Assembly: GCA_021782055.1 (NCBI GenBank)
Contig: JAJXVP010000038.1
Location: 1 to 17,556 of the forward strand
Length of the DNA stretch: 17,556 bases
Direction: 5' to 3'
Origin: a bacterium
GTDB lineage: Bacteria > Spirochaetota > Spirochaetia > JABEVK01
Part shown: one piece after another, positions 1-7,824 of the stretch
Layout: each line of letters opens with the position of its first letter
Numbering within the stretch: the stretch's first letter is position 1
Translations under genes and position numbers: made by a program
The notes under the pieces: model-generated
What the model saw: the letters and a program-made list of their open reading frames with translations, nothing else
What the model was told of the DNA's origin: nothing
Database searches by the model: none

Positions 1-72
1 GGCGAAGTGGCACAGGTACCTCTTACCACTATTTTAACGCATCACCAGTGGGGAAAAAAGAGTTTCCTTTCT
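1..72. other. Upstream intergenic sequence, no gene seen
   Basis: I see no supportable reading frame in this short edge segment. A weak inverted repeat (AGTGG at 6-10 with CCACT at 26-30, followed by ATTTT) could be the tail of a terminator for a gene outside the window, but the 15-nt loop and short stem make this doubtful. Confidence 0.3.
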
Positions 73-88
73 ACGCTAGCCGTAGTGC
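73..88 (+). promoter_or_regulatory. Candidate NrdR box 1 upstream of nrdA
   Basis: The 16-mer ACGCTAGCCGTAGTGC matches the remembered NrdR-box consensus (acaCwAtATaTwGTGt) at about 10 of 16 positions, including both outer half-sites (CTA and TAGTG). NrdR is a zinc-ribbon/ATP-cone repressor that binds tandem palindromes ahead of ribonucleotide reductase genes. On its own this match is modest. Its weight comes from a second box exactly 31 bp downstream and from the nrdA gene that follows. Confidence 0.6.
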
Positions 89-103
89 TTAGCTGAAAAA
101 AAA

Positions 104-119
104 ACCCTATATGCGGTGT
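104..119 (+). promoter_or_regulatory. Candidate NrdR box 2 upstream of nrdA
   Basis: The 16-mer ACCCTATATGCGGTGT matches the NrdR-box consensus at about 12 of 16 positions, with the left half nearly perfect and GTGT intact on the right. It starts 31 bp after box 1, which is three helical turns and the spacing described for tandem NrdR boxes. A run of nine A residues (96-104) lies in the spacer. The box ends 7 bp before the predicted -35 element, so bound NrdR could block RNA polymerase. Confidence 0.65.
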
Positions 120-126
120 TAACCCC

Positions 127-154
127 TTTACAACCAGAAATTTTCCGCTATATT
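127..154 (+). promoter_or_regulatory. Predicted sigma-70 promoter of nrdA
   Basis: A -35 hexamer TTTACA (127-132) and a -10 hexamer TATATT (149-154) are separated by 16 bp. Each differs from consensus at one or two positions. Transcription would start near 161, giving a leader of about 23 nt that contains the strong nrdA ribosome binding site. The two NrdR-like boxes lie immediately upstream. Confidence 0.6.
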
Positions 155-183
155 GAGAACCAGTCTAAAACGGGAGGAGAACG

Positions 184-2733
184 ATGGAAGCGTTACTAGA
201 AGAGGTCCTGCCGACCCCACAAGCTTTAGGTCTGGAGGTTCCGGCTTTTCAAATCAAAAAAAAGGATGGGAGTCTGGAAAACCTGAACTTCGACAAGCTG
301 GTGAAAACCCTCGCCCGCTGTGGAGCCCTCCAGGAGGGGGTTTCCCTGAAAGCCATCCTTCGTGAAACCTTTAAAAGCCTCTTTGACGGCGCAAGTACCT
401 TGGACGTGGAATTAGCCCTCATTTTAGCCGCTTCTTCTTATATCGAACGAGACCCCGCCTACAGTCGCGTGGCGAGCCGCCTCTTTCGGCAAAAAATCGC
501 CAAAGAAGTCACCGGTCAATCGTTGAATGGCCGATCAGATGAACAGGTTCTTCGAAACAGCTTTGTGCAGAATATTCGGCTTGGTGTCGAAAAAGGCTAC
601 CTCGACGCCGCCATGCTGGGGTTTGATTTAGAACGCTTGGCCTTAGAACTGACCTTTGAGCGCGACGTTCTTTTGGATTACATCGGAATTCAGACTCTCT
701 ACGAGCGATACTTTTTGAAAGATGGCAAACGGGTGCTTGAAACTCCTCAAGCCTTTTGGATGCGGGCCGCGATGGGGCTGGCCCTCCAAGAAAACGACAA
801 AGAAACCTGGGCCGCCGCGTTTTATCACCAGTACTCTCAGCTCTTGTTTGTCTCTTCGACCCCTACCCTATTCCATTCGGGTCTATCGCACCCCCAACTT
901 TCGTCTTGTTACCTGTCGACCGTCGAGGATGACCTGACCAGCATTTTTAAGGTCCTTGGCGACAATGCCCAGCTGTCTAAGTGGTCAGGCGGCATCGGCA
1001 ACGACTGGACAAATATCCGTGCCACGGGTAGTGCCATTGCCTCGACCCAGGTAGAAAGCCAAGGGGTTATCCCCTTTCTAAAAATTGCCAACGACGTCAC
1101 CGTTGCCATTAACCGCTCGGGAAAGCGCCGAGGAGCAACCTGTGCCTACCTCGAGACTTGGCACCTCGATATCGAGGATTTTTTAGACCTGAAACGCAAC
1201 ACGGGTGATGAACGCCGCCGAACGCACGACATGAACACCGCTAACTGGATTCCTGACCTGTTCATGAAACGCGTACAGGAAGAAGGCGAATGGACGCTCT
1301 TTTCGCCTTCGGACGTGCCTGACTTGCATGACCTGTACGGTAAAAAGTTCGAAGAACGTTACCTCGAATACGAGGCGATGACACGGAATGGGCAACTGAC
1401 CCATTTCAAGCGGATCGAAGCCCTCAAGCTCTTTCGCAAGATGTTGACGCGGCTGTACGAAACCGGCCACCCGTGGCTGACCTTCAAAGACCCAGCGAAT
1501 ATTCGTTCACCGCAGGACCATGTCGGTGTCGTGCACAACTCAAACCTCTGTACCGAAATCACCCTCAACAACTCGGCGGACGAAACCGCCGTATGCAACT
1601 TAGGCTCGGTGAACTTGGCGAAATTTATTCGCGACGGTCAACTCGATGAAGCGGCGTTAGCTCATACCGTACGGGTGGCGATGCGGATGTTGGACAACGT
1701 TGTGGATATCAACTACTACCCCACGATTGAAGCCCGCCGTTCCAACCTCCGCCACCGTCCCGTGGGTCTGGGGCTGATGGGCTTTCAGGACGCACTGTTT
1801 CAACTACGTCTGCCCTTCGAGTCAGACGGCGCTTTAGAGTTTGCTGACCGCTCGATGGAACTGATTTCGTATCACGCCATTTTGGCCAGCACTGAACTTG
1901 CCGCCGAAAAGGGTGCGTATGAAAGCTTTCCCGGTTCAAAATGGGACCGGGGCATCCTCCCCCTCGATACCATTGCTTTGCTGGAAGAGGAACGGGGAGT
2001 TTCTATTCCCGGCGACCGCAGTACGACGCTGGACTGGGCTTATGTCCGCTCACAAATTCGCGCCCATGGAATGCGCAACTCGAACACCATGGCCATCGCC
2101 CCGACAGCCACCATTAGTAACATTGCCGACAGCTACCCCTGCATTGAACCGATTTACAAAAATATCTATGTCAAAGCCAACATGTCGGGCGAGTTCACGG
2201 TAGTAAACAATTACTTAGTGGCCGATTTGAAAGCTCGTGGCCTGTGGAATCCCGAAATGCTCGACAAGCTAAAGTACTACGATGGGAACCTCAGCCTGAT
2301 CCCTGAAATTCCTGATGACCTGAAAGACCTTCACAAAGAAGCATTCGAGTGCGACCCGCTTCGCCTGATTCACATGACCGCGCGTCGCGGAAAATGGATT
2401 GATCAAAGTCAAAGTCACAACGTGTTCATGAAAGGCTCCAGTGGAAAACTTCTTGAACAAATTTACCTGGAAGCCTGGAAGGCTGGCCTCAAGACAACCT
2501 ATTATTTAAGAAGTCTCGCGGCCACGCAAATTGAGAAATCTACGCTCGACGCGTCCAAGTTTGGTTTTACCCAAAAGCGAGTCTACAAAACTCTTGAAGG
2601 AGAAGCCGGCGTACAGAAGGAATTTCAGTTCAAACCGACCGATAGTTTTGAGTCGGATGACCTTGGTTCCGGTGCCAGCAACGTGGGTAAAGCGTGTTCG
2701 GTGCTGGACCCCTCTTGTGAAGCCTGCCAATAA
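184..2733 (+). CDS. nrdA: Ribonucleoside-diphosphate reductase, class I alpha subunit
   Basis: This is the large catalytic subunit that reduces ribonucleoside diphosphates to deoxyribonucleotides in the cytoplasm. Residues about 20-110 form an N-terminal ATP-cone, the site for overall dATP/ATP control. The barrel carries the expected catalytic set: C242 (SSCYL), the N454-L-C456-T-E458 radical-cysteine motif, C471 (CNLGS), and the paired tyrosines Y773/Y774 (TTYYLR) that relay the radical from the small subunit. The tail ends in CEAC (C845, C848), the swinging thiol pair re-reduced by thioredoxin or glutaredoxin. The length of 849 aa is normal. GGGAGGAG at 172-179 fixes the ATG start. No nrdB lies next to it in the window, so the radical-generating beta subunit must be elsewhere. 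Control by NrdR is suggested by the two upstream boxes. Confidence 0.97.
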   Translation: MEALLEEVLPTPQALGLEVPAFQIKKKDGSLENLNFDKLVKTLARCGALQEGVSLKAILRETFKSLFDGASTLDVELALILAASSYIERDPAYSRVASRLFRQKIAKEVTGQSLNGRSDEQVLRNSFVQNIRLGVEKGYLDAAMLGFDLERLALELTFERDVLLDYIGIQTLYERYFLKDGKRVLETPQAFWMRAAMGLALQENDKETWAAAFYHQYSQLLFVSSTPTLFHSGLSHPQLSSCYLSTVEDDLTSIFKVLGDNAQLSKWSGGIGNDWTNIRATGSAIASTQVESQGVIPFLKIANDVTVAINRSGKRRGATCAYLETWHLDIEDFLDLKRNTGDERRRTHDMNTANWIPDLFMKRVQEEGEWTLFSPSDVPDLHDLYGKKFEERYLEYEAMTRNGQLTHFKRIEALKLFRKMLTRLYETGHPWLTFKDPANIRSPQDHVGVVHNSNLCTEITLNNSADETAVCNLGSVNLAKFIRDGQLDEAALAHTVRVAMRMLDNVVDINYYPTIEARRSNLRHRPVGLGLMGFQDALFQLRLPFESDGALEFADRSMELISYHAILASTELAAEKGAYESFPGSKWDRGILPLDTIALLEEERGVSIPGDRSTTLDWAYVRSQIRAHGMRNSNTMAIAPTATISNIADSYPCIEPIYKNIYVKANMSGEFTVVNNYLVADLKARGLWNPEMLDKLKYYDGNLSLIPEIPDDLKDLHKEAFECDPLRLIHMTARRGKWIDQSQSHNVFMKGSSGKLLEQIYLEAWKAGLKTTYYLRSLAATQIEKSTLDASKFGFTQKRVYKTLEGEAGVQKEFQFKPTDSFESDDLGSGASNVGKACSVLDPSCEACQ

Positions 2734-2736
2734 TCC

Positions 2737-3993
2737 ATGAGCGTTCCGCTATCCTATCCTTCCTGGTCGTGGTTGCTTAACCGCTTTTCTGAAGCCAGTC
2801 AAGCTTTCGGACCATGGTCAGACGCCGAAATGGAAGCCATGGCCGTAAAAATCTTTACGGCCATGGAGGCTCCTCATCGGGAATACCATACGCTGAAGCA
2901 CCTGACCCAATTTTCACCGGTTGACCCCACCGAAATTTTGGCTGTTCTTTTTCACGATGTTGTGTATCTCGATGTCGATGGCAAATGGCCTGAGCCTTTT
3001 GCCTCAGTTTTGGCCCAACCAACTGAGGTGCCTTTTTACCAAGAGCTGACTCGCCTGTTCGGGTTTTCTGAGGAACACGACACAGCCCCGCCTGTAGGCA
3101 AAAATGAGTTTTTTAGTGCTGTTGCTTTCGCTGGCCTTTTGGGGGAACGCTTGGGTAGAACCGTAACCCTAGAAGTCGCCGCCTGCATTGAAGCCACCAT
3201 TCCGTTTCGTGGCCCATCGGCCCTGGAGGCGCTTTACCAGAGGCTCACCGACCTAGGCCTAGACGCCGAAGCAGCCGTGGCACGGGCCGTTCACCTCGCC
3301 AACCAAGATGTCGAGAGTTTTCAATTTGACGACCCTGGCACCTTTTTAGCCGGCACCTGGGATCTGTTGCCCGAATTGAACCCCGTTCTGCGCTTGTCCC
3401 CGCTCTTTAGCATTAAAAGTTATCGCCAAGCCCTTGAGCACATGGAAAAGTTTTTTGCTGGCTTAAAGGCCGATCAGCTCATGCTGTCTTGGCGGGGAGT
3501 GCCCTCTCCCAACGAGCTAGCCTCGGGACGCCAAAGAATTGAGAGTAATCTTGCCATCGCGGCTGGCTACCTTGACGCCAAGCTTTTAGCGGCTGGGCTT
3601 TTAGAGGCGCTTGCCGCTGTGTCGGGTGGCGACGTTCCCATTTCGTTGTTTATGGGGGTTGCGGGTGCAGAACCAAACGACCGACTCGAGGCAAAGCTCC
3701 CCCCGTTACCGCCGGCCACCACCGTTGACCAGCTGACGTTCCTTTTAGAATGGGGACGTTCAGCAAGTACCGGCTTCGACTTAACCAACTCGCCCCTCGC
3801 CGCTTGGTTATGGCGTCAGATGTCCCCAGAAGTTCGCCAGACACAACGGCTGCGGGCAGGCGCCTTTTTTAACGGACAAAGCACGGCGGATGAGTTTTTG
3901 CGCCACTGGCCAGAGCAACTGCGGCGTCAAGTCGCACAAGCGGTGGCAGTACTTGTTCCCACACGCCGTAATCGACTGGCCCCCTGGCTCTAG
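2737..3993 (+). CDS. HD-superfamily metal-dependent phosphohydrolase (COG4339-like) with extra C-terminal region
   Basis: The first 200 or so residues look like an HD-type metal-dependent phosphohydrolase. YH at 50-51 and H55 precede the H73-D74 pair in a LFHDVVY motif, and NQD with D191 could supply the last metal ligand. This resembles the COG4339 group of predicted HD phosphohydrolases, whose substrates are mostly unknown. Residues about 240-418 are a largely helical extension that I do not recognise. The ATG lies 3 nt after the nrdA stop with no convincing Shine-Dalgarno sequence, so translation probably depends on ribosomes finishing nrdA. The coupling to ribonucleotide reductase suggests a role in nucleotide turnover, but this is inference only. 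No signal peptide or membrane segment is visible. Confidence 0.75.
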   Translation: MSVPLSYPSWSWLLNRFSEASQAFGPWSDAEMEAMAVKIFTAMEAPHREYHTLKHLTQFSPVDPTEILAVLFHDVVYLDVDGKWPEPFASVLAQPTEVPFYQELTRLFGFSEEHDTAPPVGKNEFFSAVAFAGLLGERLGRTVTLEVAACIEATIPFRGPSALEALYQRLTDLGLDAEAAVARAVHLANQDVESFQFDDPGTFLAGTWDLLPELNPVLRLSPLFSIKSYRQALEHMEKFFAGLKADQLMLSWRGVPSPNELASGRQRIESNLAIAAGYLDAKLLAAGLLEALAAVSGGDVPISLFMGVAGAEPNDRLEAKLPPLPPATTVDQLTFLLEWGRSASTGFDLTNSPLAAWLWRQMSPEVRQTQRLRAGAFFNGQSTADEFLRHWPEQLRRQVAQAVAVLVPTRRNRLAPWL

Positions 3994-4008
3994 CTGGCAG
4001 AACCTGAC

Positions 4009-4037
4009 TCGAGGCCTTTCCGATTGCCTCGAAAGGC
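4009..4037 (+). promoter_or_regulatory. Two overlapping, mutually exclusive hairpins
   Basis: TCGAGGC (4009-4015) pairs perfectly with GCCTCGA (4026-4032), and GCCTTTC (4014-4020) pairs perfectly with GAAAGGC (4031-4037). Each stem is 7 bp with a 10-nt loop. They share two bases on each side, so they cannot both form fully. They sit in the 65-nt gap before the thioredoxin-fold gene, which has only a weak ribosome binding site. An attenuator or translational switch is possible but unproven. Confidence 0.4.
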
Positions 4038-4058
4038 GGGCGGCAGTATTTTTCAGTC

Positions 4059-4664
4059 ATGAGCAACCGTATTTCTCAAGAACGATTGGCAAAAGCCCTT
4101 CATGAGGCCCTCACTTGGCCCGAGTTTGTGGCCCGGATGCAAGTCAATAAAGATCGTATCGAGGACAATTTTCGCGCCCAACAGCTTAAGGCTTCGGACC
4201 GTGCCCTTCTTTCAAGGCTACCTTGCCGTCTGACGGTGCTAGCTTTGGTCCATGACTGGTGCGGTGATGTTGCGGCAAACCTGCCGATTTTGGCCCGCTT
4301 TGAAGAAGCGGGCTATATCAAGCTGGCTATTCTCGAAAAGAATCCTCATAACACCGATTTAGGGCTTTTGTACCCCCATCGAAGCGGCGAAGTCCACATT
4401 CCTATTTATATCGCCTATGATGACCAGCTTGAAGAACGGGGCCATTTCATTGAACGCTCCTCGCACCTCGACACGCTAATGGCAAAGTGGAACGACGAGT
4501 TTTGGCAAAATAACCCCCAATTAACGCGTGCGGAGTTCTCTCAGCTGGACGAATCGACCAAATCACTACTTTTGCAGTGGTTGAACACCCGCCGCAACGA
4601 AGTTCGCGACCAGGAACGGGCAGATATGGCGGCTTGGCTCAGTGAAGGGAGTTCCAAAAAATGA
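4059..4664 (+). CDS. Thioredoxin-fold protein with single-cysteine WCGD motif
   Basis: This 201-aa cytoplasmic protein resembles the Thioredoxin_9 family. Its hallmark is the segment around W67-C68-G69-D70, where thioredoxin would have WCGPC, followed by an IPI segment with a likely cis-proline (P115). The second active-site cysteine is absent, so it is unlikely to act as an ordinary two-cysteine dithiol reductase. One-cysteine members may handle mixed disulfides or other thiol adducts. A helical C-terminal extension (about 145-201) is charged. No strong Shine-Dalgarno sequence precedes the ATG; GGCGGGCGGCAG at about 4035-4046 is distant and weak. The next gene starts within its stop codon (ATGA). 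Whether it serves the upstream ribonucleotide reductase is unknown. Confidence 0.75.
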   Translation: MSNRISQERLAKALHEALTWPEFVARMQVNKDRIEDNFRAQQLKASDRALLSRLPCRLTVLALVHDWCGDVAANLPILARFEEAGYIKLAILEKNPHNTDLGLLYPHRSGEVHIPIYIAYDDQLEERGHFIERSSHLDTLMAKWNDEFWQNNPQLTRAEFSQLDESTKSLLLQWLNTRRNEVRDQERADMAAWLSEGSSKK

Positions 4665-5383
4665 ACGGACGAAAGCTACCGCCCCTGGGCTTGCTCTTGC
4701 TTGTTTTGGTGGGCGCCAGTTGGGCACAAACCCCCGGCGGAGAACCTTGGTTTTCTGACTATGTTCAAGGGAACTTGTTGGACTGGAACACCCAGATCAC
4801 CAATGCCAAGATTCAACTGCCGTCGCCGCCGACCCCCGACAGTCTGTACAACCTTTTAGTTGCCGAGTTTGGCGCCGCCGGTACCGATTTGAAGCACAAA
4901 CACCTAGACGACGCCAAGGCGCTTCTTCAAGACGCGATGCCGAGGCTGGCGACCTTGAAAAGCCTAGAATCTTCGGCGAGAACCTGGTTTATTTCGGCGG
5001 CCCTCAATAGCATCGCGATACAAACAAACCCTTGGCAAGCTCCGTTTCTTGGACCGAAAGTTCAACAGGAGATTCAAAACGCCCAGCAAGCCGACCCCAG
5101 CCTTCCGGAGGTTTGGCTGATGAAAGGAGATATTTCGTACAACGAACCGCCGTTGTTTGGCGGTTCCACCGAAAAGGCTGTGGAATACTGGCAAAAGGCA
5201 CGCCAGCTGTGGCAGGCGAGTCCGCGTGACGCAAGACACTCCTGGCTGTATTTATATGACCTAGCCAACCTGCTCAACGCCCAGAGAAAAGCCGGCCATG
5301 AAAACCAAGCTCAAGAGCTTTGGCAAGAAATGCTTGCCGAAGCGCCGGGCTTAGCGTCGCAACACGATCGTTTCTGGCGCTAA
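4661..5383 (+). CDS. Exported TPR-like protein
   Basis: The first 22 residues form a typical Sec signal peptide: charged N-region, leucine-rich core, and S-W-A before the predicted cleavage after A22. The mature part is helical and TPR-like. Residues 148-183 contain a repeat-type segment with PPLFGG (163-168) and KAVEYWQKA, a pattern I associate with periplasmic TPR proteins. A second repeat-like segment covers about 198-230. A periplasmic scaffold or binding role is likely, with no catalytic motif visible. AAGGGAG at 4645-4651 supports the ATG, which overlaps the previous stop by ATGA, so the two genes are probably co-translated. It ends 24 nt from the convergent hemB gene. I cannot assign a specific function. 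Confidence 0.7.
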   Translation: MNGRKLPPLGLLLLVLVGASWAQTPGGEPWFSDYVQGNLLDWNTQITNAKIQLPSPPTPDSLYNLLVAEFGAAGTDLKHKHLDDAKALLQDAMPRLATLKSLESSARTWFISAALNSIAIQTNPWQAPFLGPKVQQEIQNAQQADPSLPEVWLMKGDISYNEPPLFGGSTEKAVEYWQKARQLWQASPRDARHSWLYLYDLANLLNAQRKAGHENQAQELWQEMLAEAPGLASQHDRFWR

Positions 5384-5407
5384 GCTCTGCCCTTTTGGCC
5401 CTAGGTT

Positions 5408-6385
5408 TTAACGCAACAGCTTGGCCGCTTCGACCGCGCCGTAGGTAATGATCCAGTCTGCACCGGCCCGACGGATCGCATAAAGATTCTCCATGAGGCC
5501 GTCTTGATACTCAAAGAGTCCGTGAACGGCCCCATGAACGACCATCATGTATTCTCCCGAGGTGTGATAGGCGGCTAAGGGCGCTTCGGGAAAGGCCGCT
5601 TTTACCCGCTCAATCATATCGAGATAAAAGGTGGCCGGTTTAACCATAACGGCATCGGCCCCCTCTTCTAAGTCCGCCCGAACTTCCTCTACCCCCTGAA
5701 GCCTGGTACGAAAATCCATTTGATAAGATTTGCGGTCACCATGCCCAGGGGCAGAACCTGCTGCATCGCGAAAAGGGCCGTAGAGTTTACTGGCATATTT
5801 GGCGGAATACCCCATAACCTTGGTGTGAAGGTGTTCTTGTTCCAACCGTTCCCGGATGGCTAGAACCTGACCATCCATCATTGCCGAAGGGGCCACATAA
5901 TCTGCCCCTGCCCGGGCATGCGAGGCAGCCATCGCCGCTAACACAGGGAGCGTTGCGTCATTATCGACCGACTGACCGCGTAAAAGCCCACAATGGCCAT
6001 GGTCGGTATACGCGCATACGCAGACATCAGTCATGACCGTAAGCCCCGATAAGCGGTTCTTGAGTTCCGCTACGGCTCGCGAGACCAGGGCGTCGTCGCT
6101 CACGGCGGCGGCGGCCTGCGGGTGCTTTTGGGAACCCTCGGGGACACCAAACAAAAGGACTTTTGTCACGCCAACGTCACGAGCGACTTTGGCCGCTTCC
6201 ACCAACCGGTCGATTGACAGGTGGGATACTCCTTTTAAGGAGGTTATCGGTTCATCAACACCTTTTCCTTCAACGACAAAAAGCGGAAGGATCAAATCTT
6301 CGGGACCGAGGCGAACATCAGCGTTTTGATCACGAAGCTCTTGGGTGGCGCGTAGAGGGCGAAAGCGTCGAAAAAGATCAGCCAT
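5408..6385 (-). CDS. hemB: Delta-aminolevulinic acid dehydratase (porphobilinogen synthase)
   Basis: HemB condenses two 5-aminolevulinate molecules into porphobilinogen in the cytoplasm. The 325-aa protein has normal length and carries the zinc-type cysteine triad C122, C124 and C132 (DVCVCAYTDHGHCG), the active-site lysine K196 (YSAKYAS) and the Schiff-base lysine K249 (MVKPA). The open frame continues upstream to 6535, but that extension has no family similarity and lies inside hemCD. The ATG at 6385 is preferred because the family homology begins right after it and AAGGAG lies 11 nt upstream. It overlaps the end of hemCD by 8 nt, so translation is probably coupled. It is the last gene of the leftward unit and converges on the TPR-like gene. 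Confidence 0.96.
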   Translation of the reverse strand: MADLFRRFRPLRATQELRDQNADVRLGPEDLILPLFVVEGKGVDEPITSLKGVSHLSIDRLVEAAKVARDVGVTKVLLFGVPEGSQKHPQAAAAVSDDALVSRAVAELKNRLSGLTVMTDVCVCAYTDHGHCGLLRGQSVDNDATLPVLAAMAASHARAGADYVAPSAMMDGQVLAIRERLEQEHLHTKVMGYSAKYASKLYGPFRDAAGSAPGHGDRKSYQMDFRTRLQGVEEVRADLEEGADAVMVKPATFYLDMIERVKAAFPEAPLAAYHTSGEYMMVVHGAVHGLFEYQDGLMENLYAIRRAGADWIITYGAVEAAKLLR

Positions 6386-7823
6386 GGTGAACAGTTCTCC
6401 TTTTATCAAGAACGTAGGGACCCAAACGAAACGTGGGAAACAACTCTTGCAACGCCAGAGCCGTTGGTTCTCCCATTGGAGACAGTAAGAGGTGGGACGG
6501 CAACTGCCCAAAGCAGGCGGCCAGTGCTCGGGCACACGAAGGAGAGGTCACCACCACCTCGTCAATCTGAGTCCAATCGGGTTCGGGGCATGCCAACGGA
6601 CGATTCCGGTAGACGGTAACACGCTGAACGGTCCAACCGCGTTCCACCAGATCAGATAAAACGTCTGAGGCGATTTCTGAGGCGGGAAACAACAAACGAT
6701 TACCTTCGCTTTTTTCTTCACTTTCTCGGCTGGCCAAGGCTTCTACCAAACCGCGAGCATCTTCTCGCTCGGCGACGAGGTCGACCTTCCAGCCTTCGGC
6801 ACTGAGCGCCTGGGCGGTTGCTTGTCCCACGGCGGCGATTTTCCATGAGGGCCTAGGTGACGAGGCTTGTCCGTTCCACCCCAAACGTCTCCAGGCGGCG
6901 GTCACGATTTTGACTGACGTCCTACTGGTCAAGGCCACCCACGAAAACTGTGGTGTCTGAGACAAGGACTGATCGATCTCGTCAGAAGGCAAGGGCTCCA
7001 AACTGATGAGTGGCGCGTGCCAAACGCCTCGGGGCCGCCAGAACCTACTGGGGTCTGTGCCTGCGTACCAGGTGTGCGGAGGCTGTCCAGCCTCCTGAAG
7101 TTCTGGCCAAAAAACGTGCTCGTCCTGCGAATCGGGACTTCGAACATCCAAGCCCCCCCAAAGGGCACGAACATCCCCACGCCTGGCCCGGCAGGTGACG
7201 GCTAAATAGCCTTGAAGGGGGTGAGTTTCAAACGGCAAAAGGGCGCTGATACGATGGGAGAGTCCCAATCGCTCCAGGGCACAGGCCGCGACAATCAAAG
7301 CGTCGATTTCGCCTCGATCAACCAAGGCTAGCCGCTGTTCAATCGTTCCTCGGATTGGAACAATGGTTAAATCTGGCCGGGCGGCTAACAATTCCGCTTG
7401 CCGGAGGGGAGAAGAGGTTCCAACTCGGGCGCCTGAGGGGAGTCCCTCGGGAAAATCTATATGTCCGAGCTCTTTTCGGCAAGCCAAAGCATCGGCACCA
7501 GTTTTTGGTGTGAGTAAGGCCGCCACCACAAGGCCGGCGGGAAGTGGCAAGGGCAGATCTTTCGCCGAGTGAATGGCAAAGTCTGCCTCGCCCTTTAAAA
7601 GAGCCTCGTCAAGCTCCCGAGTAAACAAGTCAGTCGGCGCCCGGCCATCTAAGAGACTAACCTCTTTGTGACGGTCCCCCCAGCTAGAAAGATACGCGAT
7701 TTCGAACGAGGGTATCGCCGGTGTCCGATGCGCCCAATAGTGCTCTAACGCACTAAGGGCTTCATGCACCTGTACCCTCGCCAGGGGACTGGAGCGACTA
7801 AGGATTTTAAGAACTCCCTCCAT
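6378..7823 (-). CDS. hemCD: Porphobilinogen deaminase-uroporphyrinogen III synthase fusion, HemC half shortened
   Basis: This 481-aa fusion would polymerise porphobilinogen to hydroxymethylbilane (HemC) and close the ring to uroporphyrinogen III (HemD). Residues 1-228 match HemC domains 1 and 2: ILSRSSPLA with R10, HSAKDLP with K88 and catalytic D89, GTSSPLRQ, and IRG. Homology then passes through a poor linker to HemD-like sequence from about 250 (WYAGTDPSR, VALTSRTSV at 296-304, VVVTSPSCARAL near 423-434). HemC domain 3, including the cysteine that anchors the dipyrromethane cofactor in known enzymes, is not present. The usual double arginine of GTSSLRRQ is L140-R141. The ATG at 7823 lies 1 nt after the hemA stop; an upstream extension of the frame to 7955 overlaps hemA and lacks homology. 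HemC-HemD fusions are known in Leptospira. Activity of this shortened form is uncertain. Confidence 0.88.
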   Translation of the reverse strand: MEGVLKILSRSSPLARVQVHEALSALEHYWAHRTPAIPSFEIAYLSSWGDRHKEVSLLDGRAPTDLFTRELDEALLKGEADFAIHSAKDLPLPLPAGLVVAALLTPKTGADALACRKELGHIDFPEGLPSGARVGTSSPLRQAELLAARPDLTIVPIRGTIEQRLALVDRGEIDALIVAACALERLGLSHRISALLPFETHPLQGYLAVTCRARRGDVRALWGGLDVRSPDSQDEHVFWPELQEAGQPPHTWYAGTDPSRFWRPRGVWHAPLISLEPLPSDEIDQSLSQTPQFSWVALTSRTSVKIVTAAWRRLGWNGQASSPRPSWKIAAVGQATAQALSAEGWKVDLVAEREDARGLVEALASRESEEKSEGNRLLFPASEIASDVLSDLVERGWTVQRVTVYRNRPLACPEPDWTQIDEVVVTSPSCARALAACFGQLPSHLLLSPMGEPTALALQELFPTFRLGPYVLDKRRTVHHG

Positions 7824-7824
7824 G

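Noticed and set aside
5384..5407. Bidirectional terminator between the TPR-like gene and hemB
   Set aside because: Only a 3-bp GCC/GGC stem could be formed in the 24-nt gap, with no convincing T-tract.
6386..6535. Upstream in-frame extension of hemB to 6535
   Set aside because: The extra 50 residues lie inside hemCD, show no HemB similarity, and the ATG at 6385 has its own AAGGAG.
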